Shown one piece after another: positions 24,762 through 31,450 of a stretch of 64,000 bases of DNA. Position numbers and translations under genes: made by a program. Below the pieces are notes generated by a model. That model had not been told where the DNA came from and ran no database searches. It saw only the letters and a program-made list of their open reading frames with translations. The stretch spans positions 726,762 to 790,761 of the forward strand of contig NZ_QMHQ01000003.1 in NCBI RefSeq assembly GCF_003313325.1, written 5' to 3'. Numbering within the stretch: the stretch's first letter is position 1; each line of letters begins with the position of its first letter. This stretch comes from Pedobacter namyangjuensis. Lineage in GTDB: Bacteria > Bacteroidota > Bacteroidia > Sphingobacteriales > Sphingobacteriaceae.

Positions 24762-25802
24762 ATGAAATTTACTAAAATTGCCGGTGCAGTTCTTATTGGT
24801 GTTGCAACCATAAGCACTTTCGCCTACTGCACATCCGAAGCTAAGAAAGGTACCGATGGAAAAACCGTGGCCAACGACACTACAAAAGTTGCCGAAGAGG
24901 AAAACCTACGTACTCCTGTTGATACTGCAAAATACAATCAGATAATTAAAAAGTTAGCCAACGGCGATACTACAGGCAAATGGCCGGTAAAAAACCAACC
25001 TTACCCACTTGATGGTGCAATTCTGCCGTTTAAGCGTATTGTGGTTTACTACGGAAATCTTCATTCTAAAAAAATGGGGGCTTTAGGCGAGTATGCTCCG
25101 AAGGAAATGTGGGCAAAATTAAATGCAGAAGTAAAACGTTGGGAGAAAGTAGATCCGAGTACGCCTGTGCAAGTTGGTTTACACTATATTGCAGCAGTAG
25201 CAAGTGGCACCCCAGGTAAAGATGGTAAATACATTAACAGAATGGGTAACAAGCAAATTGATTCTGTTTTAAAAATTGCTAAAATGCAACCAAACACCAT
25301 TGTATTTTTAGATTTGCAAGTTGCGCTAAGTAACCTTAAAGCAGAGATTCCTCATATTCAGAAATACCTAGAATTGCCAAATGTGCATTTAGGTATCGAC
25401 CCAGAATTTTCTATGAAAGATGGATCATTACCTGGTAAAAAAATTGGAACTTACGATGCAGCAGATTTAAACTATGTAACTGGTTTATTAGCAGACATGG
25501 TAAAGAAATACAACTTGCCTCCAAAAGTTTTTGTTGTGCACCGTTTTACTAAAAAAATGGTTACTAACTACCAAAGCATTAAACTGAGACCAGAAGTGCA
25601 AATTGTTATGCACATGGATGGTTGGGGCGAACCAGATTTAAAACTGGGCACATACAGACATTTTATTTTTGGAGAACCAGTTCAGTTTACCGGATTTAAA
25701 TTATTTTACAAAAATGATTTGAAAAAAGCGCCGAACAGGTTAATGACACCTGAAGAGTTGATGAAACTTAAGCCAATACCAAGTTATATTCAATACCAAT
25801 AA
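24762..25802 (+). CDS. Exported protein of unknown function, possibly a lipoprotein with TIM-barrel-like body
   Basis: A 346-residue protein with an N-terminal hydrophobic signal (MKFTKIAGAVLIGVATISTF) and Cys23; AYC is only a loose lipobox, so lipidation is uncertain. An acidic linker precedes the folded part. Alternating strands and helices (RIVVYYGNLHSKKMG, PVQVGLHYIAAVAS, TIVFLDLQVAL, NVHLGIDPEFSM, PKVFVVHRFTKKMV, VQIVMHMDGWGEPD) look like a barrel with acidic residues at strand ends, as in glycoside hydrolases. I do not recognise a family and propose no reaction. It is monocistronic, with a promoter box upstream and a strong terminator downstream. Confidence 0.75.
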   Translation: MKFTKIAGAVLIGVATISTFAYCTSEAKKGTDGKTVANDTTKVAEEENLRTPVDTAKYNQIIKKLANGDTTGKWPVKNQPYPLDGAILPFKRIVVYYGNLHSKKMGALGEYAPKEMWAKLNAEVKRWEKVDPSTPVQVGLHYIAAVASGTPGKDGKYINRMGNKQIDSVLKIAKMQPNTIVFLDLQVALSNLKAEIPHIQKYLELPNVHLGIDPEFSMKDGSLPGKKIGTYDAADLNYVTGLLADMVKKYNLPPKVFVVHRFTKKMVTNYQSIKLRPEVQIVMHMDGWGEPDLKLGTYRHFIFGEPVQFTGFKLFYKNDLKKAPNRLMTPEELMKLKPIPSYIQYQ

Positions 25803-25839
25803 TATAAACATACGCCAACAGCGTAAAAATAACGATAGA

Positions 25840-25876
25840 AAATCACCACTTATGCTTTTATAGGTGGTGATTTTTT
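25840..25876 (+). terminator. Intrinsic terminator after the 24762 gene
   Basis: AAATCACCAC and GTGGTGATTT form a 10-bp stem with a 14-base loop, followed by T-rich sequence (TTTTTTATAT). Confidence 0.85.
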
Positions 25877-25920
25877 ATATTTAGGGTAATTATAACGGTA
25901 GAAAAACCTAAACAATTAAC

Positions 25921-27753
25921 ATGATTAACATAAAAAATAACCTGACCGCGTGTTTTGCGTTGTTGCTTGCTATTACGGCTGGCGCCCAAGAAAAAGCGAA
26001 ACCAATAATTAAAGATGGCGAGGCACAAATTGTTAGTGCTTTTGAAACGCCAGACAAATGGATTCGTCATGACCTTTGGGTAGAAACTACATTTGATACA
26101 GACGGTGACGGAAAGCTAGATCGTATGCACGTAAGCGTAACCCGTCCTTTCCAAACAGAAACAGAAGGCCTTAAGCTTCCTATAATCTACGAAACCAGCC
26201 CATACTTTGCAGGTACTGCTGGCGATGTTAAAGGTTTATTCTGGGATGTGAAACACGAAGTTGGCGAAGCTACCACGGTGCCACGCGTACATCCTGAGGT
26301 AAAGCGTGTGGGTAAACGACCAATTATCTCGAACTCATTGATTAGAGAATGGGTAAGAAGAGGTTTTGTAGTTGTACATTCTTCATCGCCTGGCACAGGC
26401 CTTTCGCAAGGTTCTCCGACCGTTGGCGGTATTAACGAATCGTTAGCACCAAAAGCTGTAATAGAATGGCTATCTGGAAAAGACATCGGTTATACCACAC
26501 CAGATGGAAATGAAAAAGTTAAAGCTTATTGGAGCACGGGTAAGGTGGGTATGACAGGCACCTCTTACAATGGCACGCTTCCTCTTGCTGCAGCTACAAC
26601 TGGCGTTGAAGGTTTAAAAGCAATTATACCTGTTGCGCCAAATACATCTTATTATCATTATTATCGCTCTAATGGTTTAGTTAGAAATCCCGGCGGATAT
26701 TTAGGTGAGGATGTGGATGTACTTTATGATTTTATTCACAGCGGTGCTGAGGACAAGAGAGCTTACAACAACAAAACTATTAGAGATGGTGAAATGGCCA
26801 AGGGTATGGACCGCATAACAGGCGATTATAACGACTTTTGGGCTGGAAGAGATTATTTAAATGCCATGAAGCCGATGAAAGCTGCCTTATTAATGTCGCA
26901 CGGTTTTAACGATTGGAATGTGATGCCCGAGCATAGCTACCGTATTTATAAAGCAGCAGAAGCAAAGGGCTTGCCTGTTCAGATCTATTACCACCAACAA
27001 GGGCATGGTGGACCACCACCATTGAAAATGATGAACAGATGGTTTACCAGATTTTTGTATGATGTGGAAAATGGAGTTGAAAAGGAACCAAAAGCTTGGA
27101 TTGTAAGGGAAAATCAACCTAATTCTAATCCGGTTTCTTATGCAAATTATCCAAACCCAGCTGCTAGCGACGTGAAATTATTTTTAGGTAATGGCGGAAA
27201 TAATTATGGCAAACTTTCTACAGAAAAAACAACAAAACAAGCTACAGAAAAATTAAGTGACGATGTTTCATTTTCTGGTAGTGATTTGGCAAAAGCTGAA
27301 AAATCTGATCATAGGCTTTTATATGTTAGTCCAACGTTAAAAGAAGCACTTCACCTATCAGGCCTTGCAAAAATTAAAGTTAAATTGGCCAGCAGTAAAC
27401 CTGCAGCAAATTTTTCGGTTTGGTTAGTAGCATTACCTTGGAGCGAAGGAAAAGAAGTGAAACTAATGGATAATGTAATTACCCGTGGTTGGGCCGATCC
27501 GCAAAACTATAAATCGTTAACCAAAAGTGCACCCTTAACTCCCGGAAAGTTCTATGAGCTAAGTTTCGACTTACAGCCAGACGATCAAATTATCCCAGCG
27601 GGAAAACAAATTGCTTTAATGATATTTTCGAGCGATAAGGAATTTACACTTTGGCCAAAAGCTGGAACCGAAATTTCGATAGATTTAAACGGATCACAAC
27701 TTACATTACCCGTAGTAGGCGGTTCGAGTGCTTACGAAAAGGCTACAAAATAA
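25921..27753 (+). CDS. Xaa-Pro dipeptidyl-peptidase, S15 family, secreted
   Basis: A 610-residue secreted serine peptidase with a signal peptide (about 1-23, ending AITAGAQ). The core is the S15/CocE alpha-beta hydrolase: RMHVSVTRPF, PIIYETSPYF, the nucleophile in GMTGTSYNG (Ser215), Asp331 in GFNDWNV and His362 in QQGHGGPP. The C-terminal third is the beta-sandwich typical of the family (LKIKVKLASSKPAANFSVWL). It removes X-Pro dipeptides from peptides, presumably in the periplasm or outside. It has its own terminator at 27771 and stands between two unknown exported proteins. Confidence 0.92.
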   Translation: MINIKNNLTACFALLLAITAGAQEKAKPIIKDGEAQIVSAFETPDKWIRHDLWVETTFDTDGDGKLDRMHVSVTRPFQTETEGLKLPIIYETSPYFAGTAGDVKGLFWDVKHEVGEATTVPRVHPEVKRVGKRPIISNSLIREWVRRGFVVVHSSSPGTGLSQGSPTVGGINESLAPKAVIEWLSGKDIGYTTPDGNEKVKAYWSTGKVGMTGTSYNGTLPLAAATTGVEGLKAIIPVAPNTSYYHYYRSNGLVRNPGGYLGEDVDVLYDFIHSGAEDKRAYNNKTIRDGEMAKGMDRITGDYNDFWAGRDYLNAMKPMKAALLMSHGFNDWNVMPEHSYRIYKAAEAKGLPVQIYYHQQGHGGPPPLKMMNRWFTRFLYDVENGVEKEPKAWIVRENQPNSNPVSYANYPNPAASDVKLFLGNGGNNYGKLSTEKTTKQATEKLSDDVSFSGSDLAKAEKSDHRLLYVSPTLKEALHLSGLAKIKVKLASSKPAANFSVWLVALPWSEGKEVKLMDNVITRGWADPQNYKSLTKSAPLTPGKFYELSFDLQPDDQIIPAGKQIALMIFSSDKEFTLWPKAGTEISIDLNGSQLTLPVVGGSSAYEKATK

Positions 27754-27770
27754 TAAACCTTAAATAAAAA

Positions 27771-27802
27771 AATGCTCCGAGAAATCTCGGAGCATTTTTT
27801 TT
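27771..27802 (+). terminator. Intrinsic terminator after the S15 peptidase gene
   Basis: AATGCTCCGAG / CTCGGAGCATT form an 11-bp stem around a short AAAT loop, followed by eight T. The flanking A and T runs would let it act in both directions. Confidence 0.9.
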
Positions 27803-27860
27803 GAAATTAGCAGAGAATAGATAATCATCGTTTTGGCTCGATTTTTTCTTGTTTATCTGC

Positions 27861-29333
27861 ATGAAGAAAACCTACCTACTCCTATTATTTTTTTGCTTGT
27901 CTGTTGCTAATGTAGCTTTAGCACAACAAAAAACGCCGGTAAAAAAATCAAATCCGCCAAAAATAAAACCGCCAAAAATTTATAACGTTCCACCTCCCCC
28001 ACCCGTTCCAAAACAAATGGAAGTGAAAACCGTTAACCCGCCTAAACCAGATGTAAGCTATGGGCCAACAATAATGGCAGACCCTAGTGTCAGCAAATTT
28101 GAAAAAAGCATGATTTGCCAAGATTGCGACACTTTAACATTGGATGCTAACAAGCCTAGTATTATAATTTACGATGTTAAATGGATGGCAGATAGACAAA
28201 GTAGAACGTTTAGAAAACAGCCCACCGAAAAGGATTTAACAAATAACTATTTTGCATTGCAAGGACTAGGTAAGCGTGAATGGGAAGAATTGAGAAAAAA
28301 TTTTCCGGAGGGAGACTTTAGTTATCATTATGTGTACAGAAGTACTTTGATAACTACACCTAACAAAAAGCAAATACTTAGCCTTTTAGACAGAGGTGAA
28401 AGGCACGAAGGTTTTCTGTACTGGAGTGGCAAAGAAAACGACAGCATAGTTAGCAAAAAAGACATGGCAAGGTTAACTGAAACTGTAGCGAGCGCTCGCG
28501 GTGAGAAAAAAACATCTTCTTATTATTCCAATTTCGCTAAAGATAGTATTGCAGTAGTTAAATTTCAGCAAACGAAAAATCCATCACCAAATTTTGCAGG
28601 CAACATGAATGTGCTTTTACAGCAGGAAATTTTTGATGAAACGATTTTGCCTGTTCAGTTTTTCAACTTTGATAAAGTGAGCAAAATAACTATTCAATCT
28701 GCTAAGGAAGCGAATAAGCAAGTTGTTTTTAAATTGAATAATAAAGGTCAGTTTGTACAGCTAAAAGAAAGAAGTGATAGTACCGTAATTACCTATAAAG
28801 ATAATCTACCCTATCAAGCCATAGATCGTTACAAAAACACGATTAACTTTTGTTATCAAGGAGATACCGTTATCATTAAAGAAAAACAATATTTAAAGGT
28901 TAATAAAATGGTTGATAGAATGTTTTTTGAAGTAAAAAGATTTAATATCAGTAAGGAAAACTATGCTAATATGACTTTGAACAATGGAGCTGATATAAAA
29001 CTCTCTAAAAATTCGAATTTCTGTGTAACAGAATATCAAGACGAACGGGATCTAGCCCTAAAAACTTGCTATAGCAATACCAATTGGGAACTTCCGTTAA
29101 CCTTAACCAATACTCGCTCTTATGAGAATGAAAGCAACAAGTCTGAAATAACTTACAAATTAAACGACGAAAAAAATCTTGTTCTTGAAGAAATAAATAG
29201 CCGCAAGTCTACAAAACTTGAATACGTTATTACTAACGGAAAGCCGATTAGCATTAAGAGTTTTAGCAAAAGAGACAATGATGAATATGGTGAAGCATAT
29301 GTACTTAACATTATATACGAATACTTTAAATAA
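27861..29333 (+). CDS. Secreted protein of unknown function with proline-rich N-terminus
   Basis: A 490-residue protein with a signal peptide (MKKTYLLLLFFCLSVANVAL to AQQ) and a proline/lysine-rich linker (PPKIKPPKIYNVPPPPPVPK). The folded part holds CQDCDTLTLD, ERHEGFLYWSG and a beta-rich C-terminal half with repeated short strands ending ...YVLNIIYEYFK. I chose the ATG at 27861, which leaves a standard signal peptide; an in-frame start 12 bases earlier would prepend MFIC. No family is recognised. The proline-rich linker suggests a periplasmic or surface protein spanning the cell wall. It is monocistronic and convergent with the flavoprotein gene. Confidence 0.7.
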   Translation: MKKTYLLLLFFCLSVANVALAQQKTPVKKSNPPKIKPPKIYNVPPPPPVPKQMEVKTVNPPKPDVSYGPTIMADPSVSKFEKSMICQDCDTLTLDANKPSIIIYDVKWMADRQSRTFRKQPTEKDLTNNYFALQGLGKREWEELRKNFPEGDFSYHYVYRSTLITTPNKKQILSLLDRGERHEGFLYWSGKENDSIVSKKDMARLTETVASARGEKKTSSYYSNFAKDSIAVVKFQQTKNPSPNFAGNMNVLLQQEIFDETILPVQFFNFDKVSKITIQSAKEANKQVVFKLNNKGQFVQLKERSDSTVITYKDNLPYQAIDRYKNTINFCYQGDTVIIKEKQYLKVNKMVDRMFFEVKRFNISKENYANMTLNNGADIKLSKNSNFCVTEYQDERDLALKTCYSNTNWELPLTLTNTRSYENESNKSEITYKLNDEKNLVLEEINSRKSTKLEYVITNGKPISIKSFSKRDNDEYGEAYVLNIIYEYFK

Positions 29334-29336
29334 ATT

Positions 29337-29359
29337 AAAACCGGCCAAGAGCCGGTTTT
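29337..29359. terminator. Bidirectional terminator between convergent genes
   Basis: AAAACCGGC and GCCGGTTTT form a perfect 9-bp stem with a 5-base loop. A and T runs on both sides suit termination of the unknown secreted-protein gene (+) and the flavoprotein gene (-). Confidence 0.9.
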
Positions 29360-29364
29360 AATTT

Positions 29365-30444
29365 TTAGAATGTTAACAGCGCATGCTGACTAGCGGTATG
29401 TATGTCTCGCCAAACGCGATTTATCTCTGTATTTTTTTTTGCCGCCTCCAAGCCGCAATATGGAAAAAGTGTATCACACACTTCTCTGCTCGTGTGGGCC
29501 AATTTTCTACTAGTTTTGCTTACACTTGTTAATAAATGTGCCTCTATGCTTTTCTTGTTCATCAAACTATCCCACGATAAATCAAAAACTTCAAAAAAAT
29601 CTTTTCTAGCGTTTTCAAATTCACTTTTGCACCGCGTAAATTCAGCTTCGAAGAAAACTATTTGGTCTTCGCTGTAACGTTTTAATCCAGATCTTTCATA
29701 AAATGATGTTTGTACTAGTTCCAGAAATCTTTTAGCCATTCCGCAACTGTTTACGGCTAAAGTAGTTTCTGCCAGTTGTAAAAATGGATAGTCAAAACCA
29801 GGAATATCTACTTTTATTTCCTTATTTATCTCGAAAGTTCTGTTTTTTGGTACTAGCAAATTTTCGGTATCAAATGCATGACTTCCCGTCGCCACCAAAC
29901 CAAAATAAGACCAACCCGGTAAAATATTTATTTCATCCTTAAACAAGATAAATGACTTTATCACTTCTTCCCCATTGGCAGATAACATTGTGGAACCGTC
30001 TGCAGTTAGCATTTTGCAATTTGCTGTAAATATGGTTGCATGTAATGCACCGCTTGCGTATTTCCAGTGTCCATTAATTATATATCCATTTTTGGTTTCG
30101 GTTGCTGTACCGCCAACTGCGCCACTTCCGGCAAAACAAACAGTTCTATCTGCAAATACCTCATTTGCCAAGGTCGGATCTAAAAAGCCAGCAAACCAAC
30201 CTGCGCCACTGCATAAAGTTATTGTCCAACCTAAACTTCCGTCTAGGTAAGCAAGCTCTTCTTCCAATCTTAAAATTTCTGGCAACAACTTACCTGGCCC
30301 ACCGTATTTTGTGGGTACATATAATTTAAACCATTCTTGTTGGTAGGCAATTTCCAGAATTTCTGGATGTAGGGTTCCCAATTCTTCAGAAGCTGACGCT
30401 AGTTCTTTTACTTTATCTTTCCAATTCAATTCCATTTTAGGCAA
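29365..30444 (-). CDS. Acyl-CoA-dehydrogenase-fold flavoprotein (monooxygenase subgroup)
   Basis: A 359-residue cytosolic flavoprotein with the three-part acyl-CoA dehydrogenase layout: helical N-terminus (LYVPTKYGGPGKLLPEILRL), middle beta domain (GGTATETKNGYIINGHWKYA, then SGALHATIFTANCKM) and helical C-terminus. The end reads INRVWRDIHTASQHALLTF, the R-D-x-H-x-A-x-x-H pattern of FMN/FAD monooxygenases of this fold (HsaA, DszC types) rather than true dehydrogenases. It overlaps the PnuC/PnuT gene by 8 bases and is therefore under the TPP riboswitch. A role in thiamine salvage or breakdown is inferred from that position. Confidence 0.85.
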   Translation of the reverse strand: MPKMELNWKDKVKELASASEELGTLHPEILEIAYQQEWFKLYVPTKYGGPGKLLPEILRLEEELAYLDGSLGWTITLCSGAGWFAGFLDPTLANEVFADRTVCFAGSGAVGGTATETKNGYIINGHWKYASGALHATIFTANCKMLTADGSTMLSANGEEVIKSFILFKDEINILPGWSYFGLVATGSHAFDTENLLVPKNRTFEINKEIKVDIPGFDYPFLQLAETTLAVNSCGMAKRFLELVQTSFYERSGLKRYSEDQIVFFEAEFTRCKSEFENARKDFFEVFDLSWDSLMNKKSIEAHLLTSVSKTSRKLAHTSREVCDTLFPYCGLEAAKKNTEINRVWRDIHTASQHALLTF

Positions 30445-31066
30445 GTTTTGGCGTGTGCTGTTCTCGATAAATTTTTCTCCATTCTATGAAACCGAAAATG
30501 GCAACCGCAAATAAAAAGATGGTTAACATTGCCATTAACGGGAGGTTTTTATGAAATTTTAGCGGAATGGCTACGATGTTTGATATGTTTAAGAAAATCC
30601 AATTCTCTATTTTCCGTTTAGCTAACAACCACATTCCCGCCCATGCAGTAGATGCAATGAAAGCATCTAAAATAGGCACATCAGAGTTGGTAAATTTTAC
30701 TAAAATGAAATACAATAGGAAGTAGCCAACAACAGAGATAAGTATAGCGGTGGTCATCTCGTTTTTTGTGGTCCACGAAATAGGCAACTCAACGTGATTT
30801 TTGTTTCGTTTTTTCCAAATTATCCAACCATATAAACTCATACCTAAATAATACAAGCTCAGTAAAACTTCTGCGTAAAGTTGTGCATTGAATAATAAAT
30901 ACATCGATAAAACAATAGACACAATCCCGGTAGGGTAAAGCAAGATATTGTTGCGCTTGGCTAGCAACACTTCTGATACACCAAAGCCAACGGCCAACCA
31001 CTCCAAAAAAGAAGTAGCTAAAATCTGGTTTTGCAACAAGGCCAACCAATCCAAAAGATTTTCCAT
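30437..31066 (-). CDS. pnuT: PnuC-family transporter, probable thiamine transporter (PnuT)
   Basis: A 209-residue membrane protein of the PnuC family with about seven hydrophobic segments. The family marks are WLAVGFGVSEVLLAKRNNIL and YPTGIVSIVLSMYLLF, and the W-x-x-W-x-x-K cluster GWIIWKKRN plus AWAGMWLLAKRKIENWIFLN. PnuC proteins import vitamin B3 derivatives, but the TPP riboswitch upstream argues for the thiamine-specific PnuT group. I chose the ATG at 31066 (MENLLDWL); an in-frame GTG at 31087 would add seven residues. It is translationally coupled to the flavoprotein gene. Confidence 0.9.
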   Translation of the reverse strand: MENLLDWLALLQNQILATSFLEWLAVGFGVSEVLLAKRNNILLYPTGIVSIVLSMYLLFNAQLYAEVLLSLYYLGMSLYGWIIWKKRNKNHVELPISWTTKNEMTTAILISVVGYFLLYFILVKFTNSDVPILDAFIASTAWAGMWLLAKRKIENWIFLNISNIVAIPLKFHKNLPLMAMLTIFLFAVAIFGFIEWRKIYREQHTPKLA

Positions 31067-31092
31067 TAATAATTTTTCTGCTAACACTAAAT

Positions 31093-31117
31093 AAAAACTG
31101 TTGCAGGGGCAGAACAG
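31093..31117 (-). terminator. Riboswitch expression platform (terminator)
   Basis: Downstream of the TPP aptamer, CTGTT pairs with AACAG (10-base loop) and is followed by TTTTTAT. This is a short candidate termination hairpin between aptamer and start codon, consistent with repression by thiamine pyrophosphate. The stem is only 5 bp, so control may also be translational. Confidence 0.55.
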
Positions 31118-31130
31118 CCGTAATCCTAAA

Positions 31131-31303
31131 CCTCTTCCTACGCTGGCATTATCCAGATCAGGTACATTTAAAGGCTAATGGCTACAGGGCTTAAGGTCGA
31201 GGGTTTTCCCTTCCTTTTTACCTTCTTTACCTTCTCCTTTAAAATGGGTGTAATCTCAGCCGGCTTGTTGCATTTGAGTTTGCTAAAGCCAGCACCCCTT
31301 GAG
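31131..31303 (-). promoter_or_regulatory. TPP riboswitch (THI element) with extra arm
   Basis: On the minus strand the conserved blocks appear in order: AAGGGGTGC, a P3 arm (CTGGCTT / AAGCCGG), GGCTGAGATTACACCC, then ACCTGATCTGGATAATGCC and AGCGTAGGAA. These are the diagnostic aptamer segments that bind the pyrimidine and the pyrophosphate of TPP. Between CACCC and ACCTGATC, where a handful of bases is usual, there are 82 bases (31164-31245) that form their own stem. The switch precedes the PnuC/PnuT and flavoprotein genes. Confidence 0.95.
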
Positions 31304-31308
31304 TGCGA

Positions 31309-31316
31309 CAAATATA
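31309..31316 (-). promoter_or_regulatory. -7 box for the TPP riboswitch transcript
   Basis: Reads TATATTTG on the minus strand, a match to TAnnTTTG. It ends about five bases before the aptamer, so the transcript would start at the P1 stem. The -33 element is weak. Confidence 0.55.
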
Positions 31317-31375
31317 GTTTTTAATAGCTAAAAATTAAGATTTTATTAAAATATTGATTTTAGCATCAAAATAAA

Positions 31376-31438
31376 CCACATAGAAACATAGTTTTTAGCC
31401 ATGAAGAAAAATACTCTTCATTCTGCTCCTCTATGTGG
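31376..31438. repeat. Nested palindromic intergenic repeat
   Basis: An outer CCACATAG / CTATGTGG pair encloses ATGAAGA / TCTTCAT. It sits 13 bases past the stop of the topoisomerase gene and may serve as its transcript end, but it lacks a strong T-run on the minus strand. Confidence 0.6.
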
Positions 31439-31450
31439 TGTTATAGTTAA

